Part shown: positions 1 to 11,431 of the stretch, piece by piece
How positions within the stretch are numbered: the first letter of the stretch is position 1
Layout of the letters: each line of letters begins with the position of its first letter
DNA from: Odiellus spinosus
Lineage: Eukaryota > Arthropoda > Arachnida > Opiliones > Phalangiidae
Reading direction: 5' to 3'
NCBI GenBank assembly: GCA_963920705.1
Contig: OY987227.1
Coordinates: 19,307,434 to 19,371,433 of the forward strand
Length of the DNA stretch: 64,000 nt
The notes under the pieces: model-generated
The model's input: the letters and a program-made list of their open reading frames with translations, nothing else
Told to the model about the DNA's origin: nothing
Database searches by the model: none
Program-made: the position numbers and the translations under genes

Positions 1-579
1 ATCGTATTCCAGACGAATAGATAGAAGACCAAAATAAAAAGAATAAAAGAATAAAAAAGAAAGAAAAAAATTCTGGATGAAAAAAAAATAGGAGGTAATG
101 AGAAAAAGGCGGTCCAGAGACCAACCCGACGAGTACCCGGTGGCTAAACTAAATCAGCGAGTTTTCAGCAGGTTCGAAAGCAATTGGTTGGTGTAATATC
201 CATATATGAGAAGAATAAAAAACAAGTCATAAGAAGCAACCCATAATCTTACGTATACTGAAAACTCTAAGTGAAACTGACCATATAGACCATATAATGG
301 TGAGGACGTTTCCGACGCTCCCGGTCCACGCGTCTCCTCGTTACGCGATTCCGCGCTCGTGAAAAATTGAGGCAATTTATACTTCATACGCCTAATCCCA
401 TTTAATGAAAGCATAAAGGGGGAATCAGAAGTTTTCCGGTAATCTGATAGGCGGGTACGAGTGATAAGGTTAAATCACGGAGAAGTACTATAAGCCCCGC
501 TAAGCGAAAGTTGAAAGGAACTTTGACCTTCTTAAACTATAGAAAAGCAGCGAGTCAGTGACATATTTTAGGTTATTAC
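1..579. other. Intergenic, no gene recognised
   Basis: AT-rich sequence with short A-runs at the left edge. A short GC-richer patch lies around 300-350. The reverse-strand open frame across 154-414 has no recognisable motif and is treated as chance. I see no RNA gene or repeat here that I can support. Confidence 0.5.
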
Positions 580-1470
580 TCCGCAAGACGTGGTCATGGT
601 TCCCACTCATATAAATTCCACAAGACCTCTTTGATTTGTGAGAATGAAACTATAGTAATTGGATACAACGCGCAATGTATAAAATCATGTTTTGTTCAGA
701 AAGGATTCTTAAGTTTTCTTACAATGCCTATATGCCATGTCATGATAAAGACAAACGAGGAAATATATTGTATAAAAGGTAGCGCAGGCTTTCATACAAT
801 ATCTTGCGCTTCAAGTTGAGTAGCTGCTTATAGAAAGAGGATTGATCCTAATTTGTATTCATGGTCATACTCCATCTTTTGGTCATCCAGGATTATTAAG
901 TTATTTTCTTCATAAAGTTTAAAAGGCACTTCACGTCATTAGAATGTTAATGTTTTGGCCTTGAAATGTCATTTCCCTTATCTTACGATCAATGATAATG
1001 TGATCAGTTCAGCAAGATTTCATTGGCAAAATGTTAAGGGAATTTTCAGGCCGAATTTTGCAACGTCACACCATTCTATCTTAGCCTCGATGTCATCCCC
1101 CAACAGGGGTTTGAGTTGGGGTTTAAAAGACGTTACGCTTCCTTCCCCTTGGTCAATTGAAAGCACGCCTACAGAGGACTTCAGGTGTTACTCCATTTAA
1201 AAATATTTTATACACCAACAGGCCGAAGGTAAGCAGATGTCGTTGACCAGAGCGTTGCCCAATCAATTTAGGAAAAAAATATAATTTCATAATTTTCTTA
1301 GATGTTACAAAGGTACCCATCATTTACAACCATGGTAAAGTTCAGCCCCATCCATGGCCCAACATCTTTTATACGGGTGGGTTTCCTTTGTAGTTTTGTA
1401 TTATTTAAAAATCTCCCGCATAGCCTACTTCGTCGAAAATAAACATTAACCATGGATTCATAGAATTCCT
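580..1470 (+). mobile_element. Fossil of a Ty3/gypsy-like LTR retroelement (pol, integrase part)
   Basis: Scattered short stretches on the + strand resemble Ty3-type integrase. Remnants of the zinc-binding head (an H-x-H ... GHPG-like piece) lie near 850-910. A segment near 1205-1265 resembles the conserved tail of the catalytic domain (the 'Y-x-P-x-T-G ... V-V-x-x-S' region of this family). Spacing and order fit the linker to integrase part of a Metaviridae-type pol. The copy is thoroughly broken, with many interruptions, and looks old. I could not find its LTRs, gag or reverse transcriptase, so the bounds are approximate. Family assignment rests on short matches seen by eye. Confidence 0.45.
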
Positions 1471-2797
1471 CGAACTCATATCCTCGCTAGACATTCAACC
1501 ACATTCAATATCTGCCCATGAACAAAACTACATTTACAAAGGAGGTCATTCTAACACTTTTTCATCCGCGAATAAATCTGAAACCGGCGTATTTTCCAGG
1601 AAAAAAAAATCCATAAAGTAAACCGAGTATTTCCATCAGTCGCGGTTCTCCAAAAATACTGTCACCGATACATTGTGGCTGTTATTTTTCTTTAAAAAAA
1701 AAAAAGGGACAGTAATATACTATATACTAACGAAACTAACCGCGACACAGTTCATACCAAAGACAAAACTGTAAGTGGAGGAATACATTTTATTGTTTTT
1801 CACGGTGTAAAAAAGAAGGACGGGACACCTTATGACAGAGAGATGACCACCCGGGGAGAGTTCGGTCGTAAACGACAGGCGATCCGAGTCAAAGGGATAG
1901 GACCACCCTAGTGTGCGAGAAATCGTTCCAAAAGCCGACTTAACGGGGGAAATGGTGGAGCAACACGGAAACGACGTACTGCATTGTTTATCCGAGTCGA
2001 GTCCGTTATAAAGATAGAAAAACACTTCGACGCGAGTTTCTCATTACACGACATTAGAGTTATATACTGACGTGTTAATCTTAAACCACAGAATAAAGTT
2101 ATTTATTTATAATACTTAAGTATAAAATATATTATTTTACCAATGTTTAAGAATATTGCTTTGAAATATAATATTTTCAAAAAATATTTGCTTACCTATA
2201 TGTTTCCTATCCACAAAAAACCTTTTAAATCTACATCTATAATTATATTCACGCTTATATCACGTTTAAATTTTTAATATTAATATTTAAAAACTGTCAA
2301 ATCCATGGTAATTAATATGTTAAAAAATTTCAAAGAAGGGTCTCGTGAATACATTTTAATATCTTATTATATACTAGAAGTGTATTAAAACCAACAGTTT
2401 GGGAAGGAGGCTAGGCATGAAGTTCCTAACTACTGATTCTCGTGAAGTTAAACAGGTGAAAAATCGAAATGTTACTGAGGACCTTACACGTAAAGTAACA
2501 AGCTTGTGAGGAAGCGTTGAAATCTACGATTGTATCCGACAAGAAGAGGAAATGATTATTTTCTTCTTTTCTCTTCTTTACGATTCGGTAATACGTTGGG
2601 CGATCGTCCCTTACGAAGATAGTTATTTTCACTGGTATATATATAATGACGATCCCCATAACAACGAAATAATACACCGGCCCACGCATATTACGTCTTT
2701 TCTTTCTTCGTACACGATACGAAGAATAGAAAGGATATTTTTCTAATATTTTATTACGATCCGCGTGTACACTACCTCCCGCACGAAAATGGGGAAA
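1471..2797. other. Intergenic, no gene recognised
   Basis: Contains a moderately GC-richer stretch at about 1790-2040, with a reverse open frame of about 100 codons (1720-2025) that resembles no family I know. From 2050 on the sequence is very AT-rich. No RNA gene or clear repeat boundary was seen. Confidence 0.45.
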
Positions 2798-3135
2798 ATT
2801 ACGATATTCAGACCCCCCCCTCTAAACAACAATGGATATGGACTTTTTAGGACCTGGGGATTTCAGAAAAAATGATTTAAAAAATCTACAAACAGCAGAA
2901 GTGTGTGAAAAACGTATTTGAAACTTTTAACTCTCCATCTTAATATCCCATATAGGCTGGGATGAGTTAGGATAGGCACCCTATGGGATTTCATTATGAG
3001 AATTTGAAAATTTCACATACGTTTTTCTCACGTTTCTGCTGGTCGTAGATTTTTACGTATTTTTTTCTGAACTCCCCGGGTCCTAATTAGTCCATAACCA
3101 TCATTATTTAGGGGGAGGGGTCTGAATATCGTAAT
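2798..3135. mobile_element. Foldback MITE, family H (338 bp)
   Basis: The element is one long imperfect palindrome. Its left end begins ATTACGATATTCAGACCCC and its right end, reverse-complemented, begins ATTACGATATTCAGACCCCT. Pairing continues for more than 100 bp inward, including the 'GGACC...GGGG' and 'GAAAAACGTAT' blocks, to a loop near 2960. There is no coding capacity. This is the structure of a non-autonomous terminal-inverted-repeat element. I could not define a convincing target duplication, so the superfamily is open. Confidence 0.75.
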
Positions 3136-4165
3136 CTAGCCCGAAAATCATATAATATGTAAGATTTACAGTGGGTAATGCGCCACTCATGTTCATGAGG
3201 GAAGACATTCATCTGGTAAAAAGACCCCACATATGGTCTTGAAAAAGAGTCAAAAAGACCATACCTAATTTCGAGAATAGTTTTAGTCCTCCTTTTTCAA
3301 ATAAATTATGTATTTCGAGATGTTACGCTTTCGTACATATGCCCTCAAGCAATCGAGCTGATTCATAGACAGGTACTTAAAAATCTTCATTAACTCGTGG
3401 GAATATGAATAATATTTTACGAATTAATAAATTTTTAAAGAGGATAGAGGTATTTTAAAAGCTTTTCCGAAACTAAAAACCTTTTAATTTTAATCTAGCG
3501 CTGTCAAAGATTGGAAGGGATACATTTAAAAGGTTTCCGAAAAATAAACTTTCACATCGGCCGTCTTATAAAATAATCTTTAAAATTTGGTATTTGGTCT
3601 ATTTATTAATTAGGGTATGTAAATACATTATCAGAGGTATAATAATTAAAGTGATGCTGACATCATTTATTTTTTCCCAAAGGACTACGCATAATAATTT
3701 TTAGTTTTTACACCTCAAAATTAAAATTCCCAAAACATATATATTTTTCAATAATTATTTAAAATAATTAACGGTTACTTTTAATTGAAAAGGTAGGACT
3801 TTCAGTATTAAATACTTTCACAAAAAAACGTCGCAAAAGCAACCATATCAGTTACGATCTTTCCAAAAAATTACTATTACATTCGGAACTATAATAAAAA
3901 AATCGTGACAGCTTCACTTTAAACATAAGTATTCCTTAAAGTATTTTCCCATCAATTTAGATTGAACTTTTTCCACTACCGACCACATAACGGCCAATAT
4001 CAAAGACCATATAATATAGATCCTTCCACATCGAAATACGGGTGAAGATTTATGGCTTGCGTCAGACGATGTAAAAAAAATAATGGTTCTTGTCGAATAT
4101 AAACTTCACTGGCATATTTATTTTTAATTATTATACTTATAATAATATACAATCCTCTCTGATTT
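3136..4165. other. AT-rich intergenic sequence
   Basis: Very AT-rich. The motif 'CTGTCAAAGA ... TTTCCGAAAA' around 3460-3545 resembles segments at 27388 and 52222 and may be an old repeat fragment. No open frame of note. Confidence 0.4.
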
Positions 4166-4690
4166 GATCGACTTTCAAAAGATCGATAATTAAGGGGCTA
4201 TTTCAAATTGATCGAATTTCAAATGATCGACCAGGGGCTATTTCAAATTGATTGACAAGGGGCTATTTCCAATTGATCGACTTTCAAATGATCGACAAGG
4301 GGTTATTTCCAATTGATCGACTTTCTAATGATCGACAAGGGGCTATTTCCAATTGATCGCCTCAAATGATCGACAAAGGGGCTATTTCCAATTGATCGCC
4401 TCAAATGATCGACAAAGGGGCTATTTCCAATTGATCGCCTCAAATGATCGACAAAGGGGCTATTTCCAATTGATCGCCTCAAATGATCGACAAAGGGGCT
4501 ATTTCCAATTGATCGCCTCAAATGATCGACAAAGGGGCTATTCCCCCTTGATCGAATTTCAAATGATCGACAGGGGGTTATTTCCAATTGATCGAATTTC
4601 AAATGATCGACAATTAAGCGTTATTTCAAATGGATCAACAAGGGACTATTTCCAATTGATCGACTTTCAAATGATCAACAATGCTTTAGG
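4166..4690. repeat. Minisatellite, 39-bp core unit
   Basis: About a dozen tandem units built on GGGGCTATTTCCAATTGATC followed by a variable CGCCTC or CGACTTTC piece and AAATGATCGACAA. In the centre (about 4340-4540) the spacing is exactly 39 bp and units are almost identical. Flanking units are 40-44 bp and diverged, as expected if the array was homogenised from its middle. Because 39 is a multiple of 3 and the unit lacks stops, both strands show repeat-encoded open frames (4303-4602 reverse, 4353-4694 forward). I regard these as by-products, not genes. Confidence 0.93.
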
Positions 4691-5969
4691 CTAGGTTAGT
4701 TTTGTAATTAATTTCCGGTGATCTCTTCATTAGTCGATCACTTAGACTAAAATCACAGGCTCTATAACATCGTAAAAAAATCCTTTGCAATTATTAAAAT
4801 AGGTTATACGTCTAACATTGTTAATTTAATCTAAAGAAAACTAAATGAAACTTTTTCAGACTCTTATAAGGATAAAGAAATTTTCTAAATTTAAAATAAA
4901 CTAGAAGAATAAATATAACCGTGTTGGGACGAGAGTGGAGTGAAGTTACTTCGCCAGGAAGTCACTACCAAGGTATATTTTAACGGTGAAAAAAAAAATT
5001 ACTTTGGAACAATAATGTTGGAAGAAAAGCTTGAGCGAGAAAAGGAAAAAAAATAAGTGAGGAAGAAAAGAGGCTAACTCGATTTAGATTCCTCCGCGAA
5101 GGTAGTAACAAAAAAAAAAAAAGAAAATATAATAAAAGGATTCTACCTTTTAAGGGGCGAATGTTAAGCTCATGTCAGGTCTATAACGCAACGAATACGA
5201 AGCTGCACTTAAAAACTTCTCCTTAAGTGCCAAAAGTTAGTTTTGTTATTGCATTATCTATCTGAGACGAACCTCGGATAGCGTCGTTACGAAGACTTAG
5301 TAGACTTTTAGGGAACTTACAAGATACACCTTTACCCTTTTAACCCTTAAAAAAATGTGGGTGGCAAAGGCTTAAGATTAATTTTCGGAGAAAATTTTGG
5401 AACGAATTTCAAGAATATAATTCAACTTGAAGTAGGGAGTACGTTATAGGAACGCGAAAGAGGCTGAAATTTAAACGATAGCTGCTTTATTTATTACAAG
5501 CTACGTTTAATATGGGTTCATACATAAAAATAATTTGAAAATGAAAAAACAAGTTTAAATTCTAAAGCTTCTTTAAAGGGAAATTGAACAATCAAAAGTT
5601 CATCATATTCATAAACTTCTGTTAAGTTTAGTGCTGCTTCTACAGTCGTTTATAACGGTATACTATCAAACAGATGTTAGATTATACTTCAAACAAATAA
5701 TACATAAACATAAAATTTTAAAATCTTAGAAAGATTTGAGATTTTTTCCCCATTTATTCAAAACCCATTAATACGAACTAATTAATATTTTAAACTCAAA
5801 TTAAAAGGTTTTATAATTCATATAAGAAGTTAGTTAATCACTTTTAAGACAAGTTTCAATAAGTCATTTAACTGGGTGTACTGCTCTTAATTTCAATTAA
5901 AACTAGCTGACAATATAAAACTAAATACAATTTTTCTTAAATTGTGTAACACAAATTAAATTAGAAATG
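4691..5969. other. AT-rich intergenic sequence
   Basis: No open frame of note and no repeat with clear ends. A-rich tracts lie at 4991-4999 and 5110-5122. Confidence 0.45.
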
Positions 5970-6064
5970 TGCCTGCGAACTACAGAATACGACAAACTTA
6001 ATTTACAAGAGATTCGTCAGCTAAACCTCATTTAGCAGTAAAACTCTTGAAGTTCGTTGGCAGG
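5970..6064. repeat. Imperfect inverted repeat (hairpin)
   Basis: The left arm GCCTGCGAAC pairs imperfectly with the right arm GTTCGTTGGCAGG. A better inner stem, CAAGAG...CAGCTAAA against TTTAGCAG...CTCTTG, surrounds a 5-base loop (CCTCA). It could be a small eroded foldback element or a chance structure. No target duplication was seen. Confidence 0.5.
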
Positions 6065-6847
6065 AGGAATATTTAATTGAACAAAATGATTAAAGTTTCA
6101 GGTTTAAAGCATGAATAATCAGTTTCATTAATTAAAGTTCAAATATTATTAAAACTGGTATCCTAAGTTATAATTATACTTCACCATTCCTTTAAAAACA
6201 TTTGGTTCTTTTATATAAACGATAGAAATACACGTTATATTCGGTAATGTGCTTTAAAACGGGGAAAAAAAAAAAAAAAAAAAAAAAGATAAAGTTAGAG
6301 TAATAAGTAACGAACGATAAAACCTTAGACGAATTATTTCGCAGAGGAAAAACAAAAGTCTTAAAAAGGTTTCATGATTAATCGTACCAAATTTTCTTTT
6401 GGTGGCCTCAGGAAACGAACGATTTGAGGGCCGTTATAATAGATTTTTGGCACATACCGTTTCAAAAGGACACAGAATTAATCCATGTATAGATTATTAT
6501 AATATCATTTTAATCTTATAAGGAGATAATGATAATCTTATGGTACAGACGCAGTCCATCCCAAAATGTACATCACGAGTTTGATTTGTCTACGAAATAA
6601 TATATATTTTTTTTAAATCCCTATATGCATGGGCTATTTAAAAAATTTATAACTCTGAAATGAATTTTTAACCCAGCACTATTCCGAGATAAAACCTGAA
6701 TCAAACTATATAGGATTAACCTTTTGATTAATCTTTTTACGTGTAAAATAAAGAAACCAAGAAAAAAAATTAAAACAGTGTAATCTATTTAGCCTATTAA
6801 AACTTTCGAGACTATTTTTCAAAAAGTTATTTTTATCATGCCCTAAA
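6065..6847. other. AT-rich intergenic sequence with A-run
   Basis: Includes an uninterrupted run of 23 A at 6265-6287. No body of a retroposed element is recognisable upstream of it. Nothing else was seen. Confidence 0.5.
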
Positions 6848-7130
6848 AAGGTATATTACCATTCGTTCGAAATGTCATTCGACCAAAAATCGTATCGTTC
6901 CCGTTCGGCCGAAAGTTCTTTCGTGTGAATAAGAATATATATTTAGCTTAAGTTAGGTTAAATAATATTATATTAATGTCGATTTATTTGTGTATAAACT
7001 AAAGAAATATTCGGTCGAATGGGATTTGAGTTCAATGGCCACTTATTTTGGGGCTAAATTTTATGGAAGGGGCCAGCCAAAAAATCCATTTCGTCGAATG
7101 AGATTTCGGTCTAATGGGCCTGAAACCTTT
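6848..7130. mobile_element. Foldback MITE, family I, with TTCGxxCGAAT motifs
   Basis: Left end AAGGTATATTACCATTCG and the reverse complement of the right end (AAAGGTTTCAGGCCCATTAG) align as imperfect terminal inverted repeats. Both continue into a shared GAAATnTCATTCGAC block. The motif pair TTCGGTCGAATG / CATTCGACC recurs several times within 280 bp. No protein is encoded. Ends are approximate because no clean target duplication was found. Confidence 0.65.
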
Positions 7131-7904
7131 AAAACCACCATTTATAAAAAATAATATAATATCATTTTAAATGAAAATCAGTATGATCTTTCAGGACGAA
7201 ACTATTCCCTACTGGAAAAACACATTTAAAGAGCGCGACATAGGATATGATATTAGAAACAAGAGAGTAAAAAAACTGTAGAGGGCGCTCCTCCATCTAT
7301 CTCTCTCTTCAGCCCTCTCCTACACTTCCGCCCAACTACTATCTTCCTCTAAAATAACGTATTTGGACCAAAATTTAGTCTACAATCGCTATATCCCTCA
7401 AATCATAATTTTCAGCTCTATTGAGCGGTCGCAATAAATATAAATTCGTAACGTATATTAGTAAAAATTAATAATCTTATCCAACATTCAACCAAAATGT
7501 AATAATGAAAAAGCTATTAATTTTTACGTTCAGTTTTAATAATAAAATAGCATCAGAAGGAAGAGAAAGTACACAAAACGGAAGAGAAGGAACCCCCCTC
7601 TTTCACTCTTTTTCATCAGACAAAAGGAAATTAATATATCAGAGCTATTTATGAACAAAAGCGAGGCAGGGGTTTATGAAGCTTCCAAGAAAACAATGAA
7701 GACTAGCTAGACGTAAATAAAAAATGAACTATGGAAAATGAGAAAGAAAAAATGATAAGAACAAGAGAAAAATAACAACAGAAGCCTTAAATTTATGGTC
7801 GATTAATTTAAAAACACATTAAAACTTTATAAGGAATATTTGCACTTTTCAAGTGTGTTTCTTTATACGCTGGGATATTTTTTGGTTAAATTGATGGTGT
7901 CACA
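7131..7904. other. Intergenic, no gene recognised
   Basis: AT-rich with purine-rich patches around 7555-7760. No supported gene, RNA or element boundary. Confidence 0.45.
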
Positions 7905-8035
7905 GACTTTTAACCCATTAAGCTCCGTTTACAATCAAGGTTTTCAAGCCTTTGCTTTTCAAAGAGAAGCTTATATCAAATTCAGTTAGAGAATCCGCTT
8001 TTCTGTCACATAATAATAAATATAAAATTGTCCGT
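7905..8035. repeat. Dispersed repeat, copy 1 (pair with 13612)
   Basis: From TTAAGCTCCGTTTACAATCA onward this matches 13612-13730 with interruptions: the shared order is TTAAGCYCCGTTT, CAATCAA, a variable piece, then GAGAAGYTTATAT and CTTTTYTGTCAC. This is an old dispersed element whose ends I cannot fix. Confidence 0.55.
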
Positions 8036-9627
8036 CATTTAAATCCACTCATTTTTGACAGGTAATAGATAGTTTATAATAAATCCTCGTTATACAAGTA
8101 ACAGTTATTTTAAATTGCCCATAATCCATGGTGGTAATTGGAGAAAAATTTAAAAATAAGACATTTCAGCTTCCCTTCAAAAACTACAGCTTTCGCAATT
8201 TTCCGTATCATTTCAAGAAGTAGCGGAAAAGGATAAGTACAAAGATTGTTACGTGGAAATTGAAGTAAAAAAGCTTAACGAGCATAGCAACTTCGCGTGG
8301 CGTGTTTCACCCGCAACTTGAGAGTCGAGAGCTTCATAATTAGCACCGCCCCAAAGAACCGATTGCCTCCTAGCTTTTCCACGAAAATCCGAAAGAATCG
8401 CGCCTCGCCAACCCTTAATGGCGAAACTTAGCTCGCTCTTCACCAACATCCCTATCACGTCTATGCCCATGGAAAAAAGCTTACTAAAGAAGAGTTATAG
8501 GCTAAAGAAATCGCTACTGTTAGTCTAAAATTAAAGAAATCTAACCAATTGCGCCTTCGGATCTATTTCCCTTCGTTTCTTGGACGAACTATGGTCAAAG
8601 TCATTCGGAATTTTCAGCGCATAAATCAGATCCATTTTGCAAATCCAAGGAAATCAAATCATTGAAATTGAAGGGTTCTTGGGATAGTACGTTTTGAAAC
8701 CATAATAGCGATTTTGCCTAAACAACCAAGTTCACATATTTCAATCAATGAAATGCGTTATGGTGAAGCGAGAGAAGCTAGTAAGGCATCTGTTAAGAAA
8801 TTCAATCCTTGTGGGTTTCCAATGTATTCAATCTTAAGCCTTGGACAGGAAGGCAGTTATTTTTATCGGAAAAAGTGTAGCTTCTTCTCGAAGGCTTCAA
8901 CCCTCGCCTCGTCTTCCAATCCTTCCTTAAAAAAGGTCAAGCGATTGAGAAGAAAACAGTTTCCGCGACTTAACGACGGTGAAGGATTTTGGCGCCTTGG
9001 CTGACTCATCCCCGGACGATACGAGCAAACTCGAATGACACTAAGCCTAAAAAAAATTTTTTTCCCTTTATATACAATCCATTTCAATTATTAGTGACAA
9101 CGAAGTGATCTTCGGGGAAGGGGATAAAACAGGTAGAATAAAATACATCAATAGCAGTTGCGTGGGCGTTGTTTCAAAGTAAAAAGTGTAAAACTCGGAC
9201 GCGTGAGAACAATACGCTCTAGTCCCTTTCTTTTTGAATTGGCAACGAGTACAAAGCTTTATACCAAGTAAAAAATAAATCGGACATAACTGTATTGACA
9301 AGCTTTGTACGCGCTGTTGATTCGATATGAAATAAATATATACAGAGTTACTTTAAGAGTAGAGCGTGTAAGAAGTTACCTATTTATTGACTTAAGAGAT
9401 ATAGGGAGTTGCCAACTTAAGATATTAAATATTTATGTAATTATTAGTTTGTTCGAAAGGAGTTATGAGGTGGATTGATACACACTGGTAAAAGTTATCA
9501 GGGAAAAAGTAGTTTTTGATAACTTCTATGGAACACGTTTAATCGCTATGTTGAACTAACTATGACTGCTTTCTGTCAACTGGCGTGATAATACTCGGAA
9601 TAGCGTCATGGTTCGGTTTACTTCTTA
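8036..9627. other. Intergenic; moderately GC-richer patches, no gene recognised
   Basis: 8270-8470 and 8870-9010 are less AT-rich than their surroundings and carry short open frames on both strands (73 codons reverse at 8249-8470, 96 codons forward at 8714-9004). None has a motif I recognise. They could be remnants of an old element or conserved non-coding DNA. Confidence 0.35.
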
Positions 9628-9634
9628 CCCCGGG

Positions 9635-9925
9635 CAAGAAGGATCAGACAAGGAGAGGAAAAGTGGGGACGGCGCAGTTCCTACTGCGTCGACCTAAACT
9701 CCCACTCTGAGAGAACGGGGGTAGAGATGTTTCGTGGTAAAATGTTGTCACGTGGTTAAAACGGATCCTTTATCAGCTTCGTAGTAGCCAACGACGCTAG
9801 TGACCACGTGACAACAGTTTACCTCGAAAATTTCCTATCCCCCTTTCCACCCGAGTGGGAGGTTGGCTCTTCTCTCTCTAATTCAACGCAGCCCTACTTT
9901 TCCTCTCCTTGTCTGATCCTTCTTG
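9635..9925 (-). mobile_element. MITE family A, copy 1 (291 bp), inverted
   Basis: Flanked by the exact 7-bp duplication CCCCGGG (9628-9634 and 9926-9932). It starts CAAGAAGGATCAGACAAGG and ends with the inverted complement CTTG. The whole element folds back on itself with arms of over 100 bp. Orientation is opposite to the other four copies. It has the most divergent centre of the five and carries two CACGTG E-boxes, one in each arm. No protein is encoded, so it depends on a transposase made elsewhere. Confidence 0.95.
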
Positions 9926-9932
9926 CCCCGGG

Positions 9933-11136
9933 TTTCACTCTGCTGTACTAACTGAACATATTTGAGTCAATGTATATTTACGCGTTAATCTGAACCAGCA
10001 TTTTTACTTTCCCGCAATAAGACTTCACTGCATGATCCCATAGCTTCCCTCGTTAGAAAGAGATTAACGTTCGAAATATCTCTTAGAATCGACCGGAAAT
10101 TAAGGTCATTTACTATTTTAAAGGGAGTGTAACCTCATACTAAATAGCTTCATATTAGTTCTAGTTTCGACAAGTAGGTTCAAATCTTTCCCCATGACTC
10201 TTATAACGCGTGCTCAGACGTTACAGCTTTTTATTTTGTGACTAAATTGGTTAAATCAACTAATTGTCATCAGAAATGTCGGTTAGAAAAAATAATAATC
10301 ATTGAGCTATGTTTGCTGAATCATCTTGTTGTATCACCCGAACATGACTTTAAAACTTTCACAACTAGGTAACGGTTTGTTACGAGGTAGTATTCCCTTG
10401 ATTGGAGAATACGACGCGCTAGGGCGTAGCCCCAATAAGGGCGTTGTTGAAAACAAAAAAGGCGAAAATTAATTTTTAAAAGATATAGCTTTCTCGCCTA
10501 GGTGGATGATGACACAATTATCAAGCTATAAACCTTTTTCCGGGCCAATACGTGGGAGGAGTAAAATATTGGATTTGGTGGGGGTAATTATATAGTCTTG
10601 GCTGTAAAAAAACTACCCTCAATGGCAGCCTCCAGAGAGGAAGAAAATGGCCGATAAGAAAAGGTTTATAGAAGTTGCTCGTTCGCTTTTTTGTTCATTA
10701 CACTCGCGTTTTCAAAGGTCAAACTAGTCGGGTAAAAGGTTTAACTTTGTTTAGAAAAACGGAGACACATAATGAGAAACGTGTTGGTCAAATAGTGCTT
10801 AACGGAACTTGGTAGAAGTCTTCCAAAACACGCAGAAATGAGGTATAATTATTGGCGTTTCATCCTGGTCGTGGGCTTCTTCTTGAACCCAGAAGCTAAG
10901 AGGTTGGAACACTTCTACAGGGGCAGTTAAAAATATTAAGTAATGTCTAATCTCCATGGGAAGTATGTCTATTTACTGAACCTCAAACAAATTTATGCAA
11001 AAGCACGAAATAAAAAAACGAAATTATTAAAGAAAACAAAATATCACCAACGAAATTATTGATGAATTGTCGAAATCATCCAAAAATTATCGATGAAATT
11101 AAAGATTTGGAAATCATACATTATCCGAACATTTGG
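9933..11136. other. Intergenic, no gene recognised
   Basis: No supported gene or repeat. Around 10400-10680 the sequence is slightly GC-richer, without recognisable motifs. Confidence 0.45.
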
Positions 11137-11143
11137 GTTCCAT

Positions 11144-11424
11144 CAAGGAGGATTAGACAAGGAGAGGAAATGTGGGGCTGCGTTGAGTTAGAGAGAGAAG
11201 AGCCAACCTCCCACTCGGGTGGAAAGGGGGGATAGGAAATTCTCGAGGTAAACTGTTGTCACGTGGTCGCTAGCTAGCGCGTCTCATAAAGGATTCGTTT
11301 TACCCACGCGACAACATTTTACCACGAAACGTCTCTACCCCCGTTCTCCCAGAGTGGGAGTTTAGGCCGACGCAGTAGGAACCGCGCCGTCCCCACATTT
11401 CTTCTCCATGTCTAATCCTCCTTG
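11144..11424 (+). mobile_element. MITE family A, copy 2 (281 bp)
   Basis: Exact 7-bp duplication GTTCCAT at 11137-11143 and 11425-11431. Ends are CAAGGAGGATTAGACAAGG and its inverted complement. The left arm has a CACGTG; the right arm has CACGCG at the matching place. The centre TCGCTAGCTAGCGC is itself palindromic. It is nearly the same sequence as the copies at 44752 and 52348, which suggests recent amplification of one master copy. Confidence 0.95.
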
Positions 11425-11431
11425 GTTCCAT

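Noticed and set aside
4303-4694. Repeat protein genes across the 39-bp array
   Set aside because: Same reason: the unit is a multiple of three without stops, and both strands are open.
10170-10200. tRNA T-arm (AGGTTCAAATC)
   Set aside because: The bases around it do not form a T stem and there is no matching box A upstream.
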